Below are positions 45,398-56,856 of a stretch of 64,000 nucleotides of DNA, in pieces. Under the pieces are notes generated by a model. It worked only from the letters and a program-made list of their open reading frames with translations, did not search any database and had not been told where the DNA came from. The number at the start of each line of letters is the position of its first letter. The stretch's first letter is position 1. The translations under genes and the position numbers were made by a program. The DNA comes from Pyricularia pennisetigena (taxonomy: Eukaryota; Ascomycota; Sordariomycetes; Magnaporthales; Pyriculariaceae), in NCBI RefSeq assembly GCF_004337985.1, contig NC_043743.1, forward strand, positions 4,162,186-4,226,185, in the 5' to 3' direction.

Positions 45398-46493
45398 CCT
45401 GCTGGTCTGGTATCTCAAGCAGGGCGGTTTGGGAGCCCGCCCCATGGAGGAAAGCGAACCATCAGGTCCTCCATATAGCCCGACGTCCGCTCAGCTTCAG
45501 TCGAGCATCCCCTCATGAGGAGTCGGTCCATCGGATTATCTAATCCCGACTTTGTATTGGGCCTGATGTCGTCAGATATTAGCCGGCGGAAGTAGGGTTT
45601 TTCTGGGTACGGCCCCCGCGTCCCCCGCCAAGAAATAGTAACCACCAGTTCAGGGAGCATTGCTGATGGAGCGTGCTTGGCAAACTGCTGGTACATTTTG
45701 GGGTCGTTTTTTTGCATCTCGATGAGATCTCTCGATCTTTCCAAGTTTCCATGCGCATAGTGGAGAATATTAAGCCAATATCAACAAGTGATTGCATACT
45801 ACGTAAGCAAGCAAATCAATCCAACTATAGAAAAAAATATTTGGTTAGGATGCCCATGTCACGGTTAAAGCTGCTTGTTTGCCTAAGCTTTTCTCGGTAA
45901 AGAAAAAAAGAAGAAAAAAACTAAATACGAGCAGAATAACAAGAGAGAGAGAAAAGAAAAAAAAAAAAAAAAAAAGGTTTCCACATTAACTAATAACTAC
46001 CGGACTGCCGAAATGGAGACAAAAAAACTTTTTCTTTCAACTATGGGTAGAAAAATTCTCCAAGAAAACTTTCAACCAGAGCCGGCTGCTTATCTAGCAA
46101 TGGATGTTTTGTTTGCTGCGCGATTCAGAGCCAACCCCACCAAGATCAAATAGCATATCACCGACGCTCAGAGGCTTGGCGATGAATCCTTGCGGGTACC
46201 ACTAGAGGTGCGGGGTACCGTCACACCCATTCTCAACTCTGTTTCGCTGGCCCTCAAGGTCTGCCGAGTCGTTTGATTCCACAAATAGTCAAGTCAATCC
46301 ACCCACCCACCCACATAACTGACTACTGCAGCTGCAGCAACTAACTAAGATTCAGGGACCCCAGGATTGGAATGCCGGGCTGGCCATCATCATCGACCCC
46401 CGGCTATCTACTTACTGTACTGTACATGCAGTATCAGTCATCGATTCCTGCCGCTATGTTTGCGACCTATTTTTCCTTGGCTTCTTTGCCACG
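45398..46493. promoter_or_regulatory. Divergent intergenic region (fucosidase / regulator)
   Basis: About 1.1 kb between divergent genes. Holds an A20 run (45957-45976) and a short CCCA repeat near 46301-46316. A 109-codon minus-strand frame (45415-45744) is open but unsupported. Expected to hold both promoters. Confidence 0.45.
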
Positions 46494-48727
46494 ATGGAGA
46501 CCATCATTACAGACTGGCTGCAGGTCGAAGGAGGCGGCAATCCCAAGAGGAAGCGTGCAGAGTTGGTGTCCCTCAAATGAAAGAATGAAAGAAAGAAAAT
46601 AAAGAAAACATCTTCCAAGAAGCATTCGGCTAACTCGACCTGTGCCGCCCGAACCCTCCCTGTGGTAGACAAGTATGCTCCGCCTGCCACGCGAAAAAGA
46701 TAAAATGCGACCTACAGAAACGGCTAGCCCAAGGCGAGGAACGATGCACGGCATGCGATGGCGCCGACCGCCAGTGCGATGTGCGACACTCGAAACGAAG
46801 GAGGAAAACGACGAATCCAACCACGACTAACCCAAAAACGACGCCCGCCGCGACAACTTCACAACCAGCCCGGCCCCCGGAGGAATACAGAAGACGGTCG
46901 GTGGTCAGCGAAGCCCAGGCCGACCTTCGCACTCCCCCATCGTCTCATTTCAGCCAAGCTCGCAATAATCTGCCAAATACCTGCCCTTCCTACATATCAA
47001 ACCATAGCCCCGAGTCCTTTCGCACCACGCGCACCGGCGACACGGGCCACGAATTACGAACTGGCAGAACCGCAAGCGACGTAGACACTGGCTTTCTTCA
47101 GGTTTACGGTCCAGAGCAAGATATAGACGTCGAGGAACAGGAGCAGGAGGCCGCATTGGGCCACCCCCACCACAACACCCTTGCCTTTCAACAAAGAGAG
47201 CTGCACGAGATATTTGCCGAAACCTACAGCGAGTATTGCTTCACATGGTGTCCCGTACTCGACCCCGACACGCTACTGCGGGAAGTTGCACGGTCACCAC
47301 TGCTGGCCAATGCCGTTGCCCTTGCCGCGAGTCACATACGGCCTCCTCTCCTCCCCCACGATGGACCGGCAGCCTATTACAAGGCCGCCACCACCATGTT
47401 CTACAACGACGAGGAGCCCGACCCCCTGACAACGCTACAGGCCGTGTCGCTCTTTTACTGGTGGGCAAAGAAACCACCAACCATGATCCACCGTCACTCG
47501 AGCTGGTGGTGGCAAACCGTCATCATCCGCCAGGCACAGCAAATGAATATACATCGGGAAACTCAGGCACCAAAAGAACCACCCGAAGACGACGCATCGC
47601 CTATCGCCCACGCCCAGGCCCTGCTCTCTGTTGGAGGCCATTACTTCCCAGCTCCCGCATCGGCAGTACCGTACCGACCCGAGATCAGCATCCGCCGACG
47701 CATCTGGTGGACGGCATTTGCAAGGGAGCGACTCACTGCACTCTGCCAAAGTAAGCCGGCTGTGATCGACCCAGAAGATTGCAACATACAGGAGTGCACC
47801 CTACATGATTTTCCACCTGATCCGACGCTTCAGCGCAAAGGAGAAATTTTTATCCATTGGGTCAGGCTCTGTGGCATCATGGGTCGCATGGCCAAGCAGC
47901 TCACTCGCGCTTCTCCGACTGAACCTTTCCCTTTACACCTGAGGCGTGAGCTGGTCAGCTGGGTCAAGTCCCTGCCGCCTCATCTGGTTCTGCCCATACA
48001 AACAGGAACGACCCCTGCTTCCTCGTTTGACAGGGACGTCCACATGCTACATTTGCCGTATTTCACGAGCATTATTGTTCTACACCTTCGCAAGTCCGCC
48101 CGCGCCCCCGTGCCACAGGCCCTTCCAGCCGCGATCCTGGCTGCGAGCTGCACGGCAAGAATCCTGCGCGACGTTCTCGCTAGAGGTGACTCTAGATATC
48201 TACCAGCAATCACATGTTGGTATACGGGCTCAGCTTTTATAGCTCTGCTCCAAGCCACCCGCATCGAAAGCATAGCTGCCGAGGCAACTGCTGGGCTGGA
48301 CATCATCACTGCCACGGTGGACCAGCTGCAAATCATGTGGGGATCGGCCAAGATTATTCGGAATGGCTTCGACAGGTTACGGTCGCAGCAGCATCAGCTG
48401 CATGCGCAAAGCCGGCAACCGAGCGCCGTGTCTGTTCCCGAAACAGCTGCGCCGGAAGCCGAACACAGGATCACGCCCGTAGTGAGCGATGAGCTCCCGG
48501 AGCTGGACAAGTGGGAGAGCCTGTTCCCGTTCGTGACGAGGGATACGAGTGGCATAGCTGCTACGTTGTTGCCGATTAGGAGAGAGCCAAGGGACGCAAC
48601 CAGGATGCCAACTCCCGATAACATGTTGTTCCAAGATAGGGACTCGTACATGGCTGGTCTTTTGGATCCCTTTGGCTATGGCAATTTGGAGTTTGCCGAC
48701 CTTGGAATGCCTGAATTCGGCGTGTGA
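46494..48727 (+). CDS. Zn2Cys6 transcription factor with fungal_trans domain
   Basis: Two exons, 46494-46561 and 46669-48727, with a 107 nt intron (GTTGGT donor, CTAAC branch site, TGGTAG acceptor). Splicing gives METIITDWLQ...KRKRAEQVCSACH and a perfect binuclear cluster with cysteines 26, 29, 36, 49, 52 and 59 (C-x2-C-x6-C-x12-C-x2-C-x6-C). This confirms the start exon. The 708-residue protein then has a basic KRRRK linker and the middle homology region: WCPVLDPDTLL, SPLLANAVALAASHIRP, TLQAVSLFYWWAKKP, and the signature IRRRIWWTAFARERLTALCQ followed by KPAVIDPEDCN. It resembles the cutinase-transcription-factor / FarA-like class. Converges on a Baeyer-Villiger-type monooxygenase and lies two genes from an acyl-CoA ligase, so it may be a pathway regulator (inference). 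Confidence 0.92.
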
Positions 48728-49028
48728 AACATATTGTTTTTTCTTTCTTTCTTTTTTTTTTCTTCTTTTTGTTGTTTGGCACTAGCCTCCTCTGTAGTCA
48801 GGCTCCTTCCGATGACATGAACCCGACACTGAGTAAGTGTTTGTTTTTGAATAGATTTAATGTCATGTCGCTATGCCATGCCTCGCTACAAATGTTCGTC
48901 TCAACCGTCAAACATGCATCCGAAACGTCTCATTAAAACCCGTATTCCCCTTTTATCGTTTCCTCCTCCCGTGATTATTAGTTGGGGGTGGTTTTTCTCG
49001 GGCTTGGTGATTTTCTTTTCTTCTCTCA
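48728..49028. terminator. Convergent 3' region
   Basis: About 300 bases between the stop codons of the regulator and the monooxygenase; pyrimidine-rich, no gene. Probably overlapping 3' UTRs. Confidence 0.35.
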
Positions 49029-51202
49029 TCAGACCCGCGCCCACCCTGGTGCTCCCTCGGGCACTTTTTGTGCCTCACGCCTCACCCACTTGGTCACTGG
49101 TGGACCGTCGTGGTTCGCGACCTCGGCGTCCATAGTCTCGGCCTTCTCGACATACCATGACAGGTCGATGCCGTCCTGGAACTCCCATTCCAAGAAGCCA
49201 TTGCCCATAAACCGCCAGGGGTTCTCGGTCCTGTAGACGATCTCAAAGTCCTCGGCGCGGATCTCGCTGAGCAGCCGCAGGAAGAGCTGCACCCCGCCGC
49301 CAAACAGGGCCGTGACCTTGCCGTCCTTGGTGCCGCGCTTATACCAGCTGGAGCAGCCGCCGCTCCAGACGAGGCGCTTGTGAATCTCGTCGCCGTAGCG
49401 CATGTAGTCGAGCGTCTTGTCGAGTTTTGGGTGCACGTACTTGATGTCTTCGGTCGCCATCTTCCGGACCCACTTGGCGATGTAGTCGCCCGTCCAGTTG
49501 AGCGACTCGACGAGCGAGCCGGCTCCGCCCAGGCACCGCGGGCCCATGAAGAGGAAGAAGTTGGGGTAGTTGGGCACGGCCACGCTCAGGTAGCTGTCTG
49601 GTGAGTCACTCCACTGGGTGGCGAGGTCGACGGTTTGATCTAGGCCGACGATGGGATACCGCGGACAGTGGGAGACGTCAAAGCCGGTTGCGCAGATGAC
49701 TGGAGTTTGTCGAAGATGAGATTAGCGACTTGAATCCACCAGAGGCGTGGGTTGGTGGGTTGGTGTGGTGGTTACTTACTGACATCCACCTCGTGGACCT
49801 GGCCATCGGCTGTGTGTATGGCATTCTCCGTCACCTTGACCACGGGGCTGTTGGTCAAGTGTACGTTTGGCTTGCTGAAGCTCTCCAGGTATCCGGGCCC
49901 CGGGGTTATGCGCTTGCAGCCCATCTCATACTTGGGGATCAGCATCTCGCACAACCTCTTGTCGTGGTTGAGCTTCTCGGCCATCTGGGCGGCGGCGGCC
50001 TCCATGGCGGCCTTGTTGTTCTCGCCCTTGATGAGGACGTAAAAGGACCTGTTGGTGGTGGAGATGATGTTCTTTCGGTGCTCGAGGTGCTTCTGCGGAT
50101 CCTGGAACTTGGCCTTGTCCTCGTCGGTGTACTGCGGGTTCAGGTCGTCGATGTCCCGGCCCAGGTGCTTGGACGGCGGGGCGCGGTAGTAGACCCAGGA
50201 AGGGCCGCGGATGAAGTTCGTGACGGTGGTGCCGGGCAGCTTGGCCATCTGCGGCATGATCTGGATGCCGCTGGCGCCGTTGCCGATGACGGCGATGCGC
50301 TTGTTGCTGTAGTCGTAGTCGTGGTCCCAGCGGGCAGAGTGGGTGATGTGGCCCTTGAAGACGGCCCCCTCGCCGTGCAGGCCGGGGATCTTGGGCCAGT
50401 TCTCGTGCACGAGCACGCCCTGGCCCGAGACCAGGACGTCGCAGTACTCGTCGCGCTCGACGCCGGCGTGCGACACGGTCAGGCGCCACTGGCCCCGGTC
50501 CTCGAGCCATCTGGCGCCGACGACGCGCGTGTTGAGGTGCAGGTCCCTGTCCAGGCCCCACTTCTTGACCGTGGCCTTGATGTAGGCGAGGATGTCGGCC
50601 CCCGAGGCGTAGAACCGATCCCAGTTGGGGTTGGGGTCGAAGGGGAAGGCGTAGATGTGGGCGGGCACGTCGCACTGGACGCCCGGGTAGTTGTTCACCA
50701 GCCACGTGCCGCCCACCTCGGGCAGGGCCTCGAAGATGGTGTGCTGGACCAGCTCGCGCATCTCACGGAAGCGGTGCTGGAACTTGTGCGCCATCAGCAG
50801 CCCGCTGAAGCCGGCGCCGATGGTGACGACGCGCAGCTTCTTGCGCGGCGTGTAGGCGTACTCGTCGTTGAGGCTGAAGGGGTCAGCTGCGGCATCGTTG
50901 TTGGTTGCAGTGTCGTATTGTTGTTGTTGTTGTTGTTGTTGTTGTGGTTGTTGTTGATGTGGTGGTGCTGGTTGTGGTGGTTGTTGATGTTGTTGTTGTT
51001 GGCTGGTGGTGGCTTCTGGGTTGGGGTTGGGGTTGGCTGTCGTCTGTGTGAGTGGGATTTTGGTGTTGGTGTTGGTGGTGGTGCTGGTGGTGGTGATGGG
51101 CGCCGGTGATGAATTAGTCGGATGTGGTGACTCGTTAGTGGCGAGGGCCGGTGACAATTGCTCGGGAGCCTTTCCCTTGGGCGTCTCTACCATGACGGTC
51201 AT
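49029..51202 (-). CDS. Flavin-dependent (Baeyer-Villiger type) monooxygenase
   Basis: Two exons, 51202-49780 and 49699-49029, with an 80 nt intron (GTAAGT) and join VDVI-ICATGFDVSHCP. The 697-residue product has a long low-complexity N terminus (about residues 10-115, Thr/Asn/Pro/Gln-rich with a polyglutamine run), then KKLRVVTIGAGFSGLLMAHK (FAD), EVGGTWLVNNYPGVQCDVP, the Baeyer-Villiger-like fingerprint FKGHITHSARWDHD (Ser in place of the usual Thr) near residue 285, RIAVIGNGASGIQ (NADPH) and a C-terminal domain with NYPNFFLFMGPRC. It resembles StcW-type monooxygenases of sterigmatocystin-like pathways and other fungal BVMOs. NADPH- and O2-dependent oxidation of a ketone is expected. Divergent from the acyl-CoA ligase gene. 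Start 51202 is chosen; an upstream in-frame ATG at 51346 exists. Confidence 0.92.
50918..50946 (-). repeat. CAA trinucleotide repeat (polyglutamine)
   Basis: Nine tandem CAA codons encoding glutamine in the N-terminal extension of the monooxygenase; more Gln/Pro-rich sequence lies just upstream in the protein. Confidence 0.9.
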
Positions 51203-51512
51203 TTTTCCCTTGTCTGCCCTGTGAAGAGCCAAAGCAAGCACACCTCTTCTTCTGCCACCTTCATTAAGACCAAGATAAAAAAAATGCCCAGCCCAAGTCT
51301 TTTGTGCTGATGATATACCGGATGATACCTTTTCCAAAAAGGACAAGAGGTCGCTTGTTTATCTCTTGATTACCCGAAATGGGATGCGATCTACATCTAA
51401 TACTACTGCTACTATTTTGCCGATGTACAACAGCCGATTTCGTCGGTATCTTTTTTGTTCTTTTTTTTCTTACAGGTCGGTAAAGAAAATGGTTATGTCC
51501 AAATCGGGAACT

Positions 51513-51524
51513 GCCGGCGCCGGC
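51513..51524. promoter_or_regulatory. GCCGGCGCCGGC palindrome
   Basis: Perfect 12 bp palindrome with CGG and CCG half-sites in the divergent promoter. Zn2Cys6 proteins bind CGG-type half-sites, so it is a candidate operator for the nearby regulator; untested. Confidence 0.3.
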
Positions 51525-51640
51525 GCATTGGGTTTGGGGAGGGGGGGACCCCTTTTTGGGTTGAAGAGATATTTATGGGTCCGATCTTGTAACAACACTG
51601 GGGGACCCTACCGAGCCTACTATGGTACTGAGCCTACCCT

Positions 51641-51670
51641 CCCACCTGCCCACCCACCTGCCCACCCACC
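51641..51670. repeat. CCCACCTG-type direct repeat
   Basis: About three imperfect tandem copies in the divergent promoter. Confidence 0.7.
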
Positions 51671-52255
51671 TTATCGTGCTAGCAGCGATTCTGATGCCGC
51701 ACTTGTGTGTACAGAATCGTAAATTGTGTCTGGCACCCCCACCATCCTCGCACTTTTTCCGCGCGCACAAATTCCGTCATCACGTCATATCCCAAATCCA
51801 GCTTGCGAGCTTCCTAGCTTTCGGGGGTCGCCTTTGCAAATAAGAAAATATGACTCGGAGCCAGGTGCGAGCTGAATGTCACATTGGGAGTAATAGCGGT
51901 AGTATCTGGGCGCTCGCGAGGGCCTGCCTTGACGGCCTTGTTACCTTTTTTTATTTTTAATTTTTAATTTTTTTGCAACGGTGGAAATTCGCTGCGTGTG
52001 CGTGCGTTCGGTTGTGCTCGGCATTGCTTGGGCGCATTGTCTTTTGAGACTTTTGCGGTTTATTTGCTGAGACGTTTTGTTTTTGCTCTTCTTTTCGGTT
52101 ACCTATTTTGAGCTTCTGTTTCTCTACCTTGAGTGCTTTAATTGATAGCCGAAGTGGAGAGAATCAATTGCCATTGTCAAGTCATACGACTTTTTTTTTT
52201 TTTTTTTCTTTTTACCTTGACCTTGCATGTCTGTCTTGTGTCTCGTCTTGCAACC

Positions 52256-54181
52256 ATGGTTTTCTACCCTCCCTCGTGGGTGCCGGAGATAAGCAAGTTG
52301 CATCCTTTTTTTTTTGTCTCCCCTTTTTCCTTCACCGCCACCAAGGGTCTATCTAACCAAGCAATACTGCCTCAAAATTACAGCTCAGGATGCGCCCGAC
52401 TCAATCCCACTCCACCAGTTCATGATTAATGAGTCCTACGGCCGGCAACCACTCGACAAGTCCCGAAACCCATTCACCTGCGGATTGACTGGTCGAACCC
52501 ACACCACCGCAGAACTACACCACCGCTCCGAGTACCTCGCTCGTGCTCTGGCGAAGCGCACCGGATGGGCCCCCAACGATGACTTGACTCCCTGGGACAA
52601 GGTCGCGGCCATCTTCTCCATCAACACCATCGACTACATCATACCCGCCTACGCCGCGCACAAACTGAATGGCATCGTCACCCCCGCCAACGCTGCTTAT
52701 GCCGCAGATGAGCTCGAGCACCAACTCCGGAGCTCCGGCACCGGCGTAGTCTTCACGTGCGTCTCGCTTCTGGGCACAGCTCTCAAAGCTGCCGATGCCG
52801 CCGGGCTCAAGAGGGACAGGGTGTTTTTGCTGCCGACGGTGGGCGACGAGGCCGCCGTGGCGCAGGCGCCCTTCCCGACCATCGAGGACCTGATAGCCGA
52901 GGGCAAACAGCTGCCGCCGCTGGAGCCGATCAAATGGATCAAGGGCCAAGGAAAAAGGCAGGTGGCCTTTATCAATTACAGCAGCGGGACCTCGGGACTT
53001 CCCAAGGCCGTGATGATTTCCCACCACAACATCATCGCCAACATCATTTCGCATGTGGCCTACGAGTCGGTGGCCCGAAAACAAAAGGGCATCGAGACGC
53101 AGGTGGAGCTGGGTCTGCTGCCCATGAGCCACATTTACGGGCTCGTCGTGGTGGCACACATGGCCACCTGGCGCGGCGACGAGATCATTGTGCTGCCCAG
53201 GTTCGAGCTCAAGACTTACCTCGACGCCATCCAGAGGTTCCGCATCGAGCAGCTGATAGTCGTGCCGCCCATGATCATCGCCATGCTGCAACAGGCCGAC
53301 GTGTGCGCCAAGTACGACTTGTCGAGCGTGCGCTTCGTGTTCTCCGGGGCGGCCCCGCTGGGCGAGGAGACCATTGCCGAGCTGGCAAAGACGTACCCCA
53401 AGTGGATCGTTGCGCAGGCCTATGGGTGCACCGAGAGTGCGGTCGTGGTCTGCTCCAGCAGCGAGCACGATGTCATGACCAAGTCTTCTGGGTCCCTGGT
53501 GCCTGGCATCCGCGCCAAGCTTGTGGATCCCGTGTCTGGCAGGGAGATTACTGAGCACGACAAACCAGGCGAGATTTGGGTCCAGGTGAGTTTCCTCCCC
53601 CACTGCAAAAAAGCGCCAGCACTTGTATTGGAAAAACACCACCACAACACTAACACGGTACAAAACAAAAGTCCCCGTCTATTGTGCTCGGCTACCTGAA
53701 CAACGAAAAAGCCACGGCCGAGACTTTTGTCCACGATGCAGACGGCCGCTGGCTCCGCACAGGCGACGAAGTTTATGTGACCAAATCGCCACAAGGCCAT
53801 GAGCACATCGTCATCGTCGATCGCATCAAGGAGCTCATCAAGGTCAAGGGCCACCAGGTGGCGCCGGCCGAGCTCGAGGCGCACATCTTGACGCACCCGG
53901 CCGTGTCGGACGTGGCCGTCACTCAGGTGCCGGACGAGCGGGCGGGCGAGGTTCCCAAAGCGTTTGTGGTCAAGTCGCCAGAGTACAAGGACACCTCGGA
54001 CGAGGAGATGGCCAGGCTGGTTACCAAGCACGTGGCTGACCACAAGGCATCGTACAAGTGGATCAAGGGCGGCGTGGAGGTCATGGACGCCATCCCCAAG
54101 AGTCCCAGTGGTAAGATCCTGAGGAGGCTGCTGAGGGATCGGGAGAGGGAACGGAGGAGAAAGGAGGGTGCCAAGATTTAA
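52256..54181 (+). CDS. 4-coumarate-CoA-ligase-like acyl-CoA synthetase, PTS1
   Basis: Three exons: 52256-52292, 52384-53585 and 53672-54181. The first intron (91 nt) uses a GC donor (GCAAGT) with a CTAAC branch site and TTACAG acceptor; it is the best of the splice choices tried that both keeps phase and gives the family N terminus MVFYPPSWVPEI-TQDAPDSIP. The 582-residue ANL-family enzyme has FINYSSGTSGLPKAVMISHHN (ATP-binding P-loop), QAYGCTESAVVVCSS (A5), the GRWLRTGDEVYV motif, DRIKELIKVKGHQVAPAELE hinge and the C-terminal catalytic Lys segment IPKSPSGKILRR. It ends in AKI, a known peroxisomal targeting variant. Reaction: carboxylate + ATP + CoA to acyl-CoA. Peroxisomal location with a divergent monooxygenase suggests activation of an oxidised acid for beta-oxidation (inference). 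Confidence 0.93.
52293..52383 (+). other. GC-AG intron
   Basis: First intron of the acyl-CoA ligase gene. Donor GCAAGT matches the strict consensus of GC-AG introns; branch CTAAC lies about 30 nt before the acceptor. GT donors nearby (52297 and others) either break the frame against this acceptor or need a 49 nt intron that adds an unlikely peptide. Confidence 0.7.
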
Positions 54182-56856
54182 GACAGTGGTGGGTTGGACG
54201 CTGGTCAGTCTGTGAGATTGAAAGTGTACGAAACTGAGGCGAGAAAATGTTTTTTTTTTCCTGCCATGTTCCGAGCGTGCATTTTTTTCTTCTTTTTTTT
54301 TTTTTCTTGGATGGCAAAGACAAACAAACTTGGTTATACTTGGCTAGAAATTGGCTGCAATATCCAGACAACGGGGATAGAGTTCCTGTTGTCAAGGCTT
54401 GCGAACATGACATCTCTATAAAGTGAGCAAGTTGAGCATCTGTGCGTCGCAACCGCGAGGGAGTTGGTCTCTTTGTTTGGAACATGAGACCGTGGTGAAG
54501 GTTTGGGTATTGAACAAGTAACAAATCCCGCATCAATTGGCCACTTTTAGCAAACGAGACGGGTATTTTGGATGACCAATTTTGCCAGTTACCCACCCGG
54601 ACTGCTTGTCCGAAACCCGGACTCCTCAAATATGTGCTCACAGGCGGAAGCAAGATTGGCTGATGGAGGAGGAGAAAAGGGTGAGACTGCACTGCACAGA
54701 ACAAGCTTCCTACAGTATTTGCCTTTTTTTTTTTTTTTTGGTTAGCGGTGACTTACGAGTCGGCAGGAACATGCCGCCTCAAAAGATAATAATCTCTACC
54801 GACGTTTTATTGTTTACCTCTAGGCGAGCGTTCTTGGGTACGTCGGCAGCTACTGCAAAGCTACTCCTTGCAATTTTGGAAACGAAACGGGTCGGAGCCA
54901 ACTACTGGCAGTTTGATAATAGTCATCTACGCTAGCTTTGGTTGGGTGGTCCAGAGTCCAGATGAACCAAGCCCCTATTTCCGAATCGGGGGCGAGCGAG
55001 TAAACATGTCTTGGTTTGCTGAAGGCCACGGAAATGTCGAATCGCTATCCACTCTCAGAATGTGACCTTGCAGTCGCGTTAGCACGTAATACAAGGCTCT
55101 TTTTTTTTTTTTTTTTTTTGTTTCTCCTTCTTCAGGTCACTTAAAAGAGGCATATTATTACATAGTCTTTTTGCGTCTATGTTTGGTTTTCCCACTTGAG
55201 ACAGTGTTTCCCTCCTAGGCTAGGACAAGCCGTTGTTTGGCTCCTGGACAAGCTTCGAGGCGCGCGAGCTGACTGGGACCCCCCGCGGCTCCCACTCACT
55301 TGCTCCATCCAGTATTTGCTCCAGTATTGCTCCGACAGGGGGCCGCCGCAAAAGAAAAAACCAGAGGGCCAGCGCACAGGCGTCGTGGGCTTGGGTTCCC
55401 AGGGCACGCCGAGTCAAGACAAGCATTTTCTCCGCCCAAGAACGGATTGGCGAGGATCTTCCGATGTGACGGATCTGACTGCCGTGGCGAACTTGATCAT
55501 TGATCGTCCAAAGAGACAAGCTACCCACGGCTAAGTAGACAAACGTCAAAGGGTGTATTAGGAACCGTGATATACCTGTATACTTGCAACAGGAGACGCG
55601 TGTCATCCCGTCACGTCTTTTTTTTTTTTTTTTTCTTTTCTCTCTCTCTCTCTTTCGGGAGCTCAAGGCCGCAGCCCAAGCGTAATTGGATATGGGTTGA
55701 CTTTGCCTCCACTTATCTTGTCAGGGTCCTTCAACCACACACACATGATCGGGTTCCAATCTTTCTTACTTCTTGGTCTAGGCAGTGTATACGAGATGCT
55801 GCGGTCGGAATCATGGACCCTTTTTTTTTTTTTCTTCTGGTCTGTCAGTCCGCAGACGATGAGGAGCAAAAACCAAATGAAATAATCTATCTCTATTAAC
55901 TTTTTGCGGTCTCCCAGCCGTATAGGGACTGGTAATCTAGGGCGACTGAGGGGCAGTTCTATTTCTAGCGTGTCGGTCTAATTATCCTTGGCGCGGGCGC
56001 TAACTCTAGACAAAGATAGCATCACGGATGTAACTCAGGCCAGGTCGAATATATTAAACGACAGCAGCAGTCCAATTTCGCCCGAGGCCTTCTACAATCT
56101 ACTGACTAAGGGCAACCTGGCGCCGGATCCGTGGATCCAACATCCAGTGGAACTAGACACACCAGGACTCAAGAGCTAGTTCAGGCTTCTAGTTGCAGTA
56201 GTGCGTAGTAGTGGTCGTTACTAACAAGCAGCAACAATGGTGGTGATGCTTTGAGCAATTTTTTATTTTATTTTATTTTTCTACTACTGTTTTTGTCACT
56301 TGGGAACTTCCGCGGCCTTTCGCCAAGCAAGCCTAGACCTCTTCCCCAGGTCCAAGATGCCTGGATCCACAATGCTTGAGCTGTCGATGGGAAGCTTGTC
56401 TAGGGCGGCTCCGCGGGTGCGAATTGAATGGTGTGACGGCTCGTTGGCTGCTACGGGCTGGTTGCATCTTTCAACCCTGGTCCCCTGGGCGGATTTTGTA
56501 CGGCGCACTTGTCCGCGATGGGGAACAAGCATCGAGGGAGGACATCAAACGCCCGATTCCCTGTTTACAGCTCCTGATGGCAGGCAAAGCTGGGTAGCTG
56601 AAGGGCCGGTCGGGACTATAACGCTACCTGGATAGTGACAAGTCGGCGGGGAGCTCGGTGATTCTGCTGCGAGATGAACGAGTATAAGAAGACTGTTAGT
56701 CTTGCTCTCTTTGCCATCTCTTCCCTCCCCCCTTTCTCCAGCATCCAACAGCCCACTCAGACTCGAAACAAACACCTTATTCTCCCCACGCCATCTACAA
56801 AACCACCTCGTCTCTTGGACAAAGAACAACAGAACAAAACAAAAACCTCAGCCAAA
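54182..56856. other. Long intergenic region rich in T tracts
   Basis: About 2.7 kb without a supportable gene. Holds T13 (54293-54305), T20 (55100-55119), T17 (55618-55634) and a TC repeat just after it. A 63-codon open frame at 55988-56179 has protein-like composition but no ATG and no known domain; it may be a relic. Confidence 0.45.

Larger units (their letters stand above)
51203..52255. promoter_or_regulatory. Divergent promoter region (monooxygenase / acyl-CoA ligase)
   Basis: About 1.05 kb between divergent start codons. Contains a 12 bp GC palindrome (51513-51524), CCCACCTG repeats (about 51641-51670) and pyrimidine tracts near the ligase start. The layout suggests shared regulation. 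Confidence 0.45.

Noticed and set aside
45415..45744. 109-residue minus-strand ORF upstream of the fucosidase
   Set aside because: Has an ATG and some protein-like sequence (ELVVTISWRG) but no recognisable domain, and it overlaps the fucosidase promoter side. It could be a relic; not enough to call.
47620..47690. Possible hidden intron in the Zn2Cys6 regulator
   Set aside because: The segment before IRRRIWWT looks like an insertion against typical relatives, but no good donor/acceptor pair keeps the frame there.
49730..51109. 459-codon plus-strand ORF, Val/Leu/Gly-rich
   Set aside because: It lies antisense to the StcW-like monooxygenase, whose motifs and splice join are clear. GC-rich codon use leaves the opposite strand open; the translation has no domain.
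52515..53663. 382-codon minus-strand ORF
   Set aside because: Antisense shadow of the acyl-CoA ligase; His/Gly/Asp-rich translation without motifs.
55988..56179. 63-codon open frame with plausible composition
   Set aside because: Starts with TTG, has no ATG, no domain and no clear splice partners.
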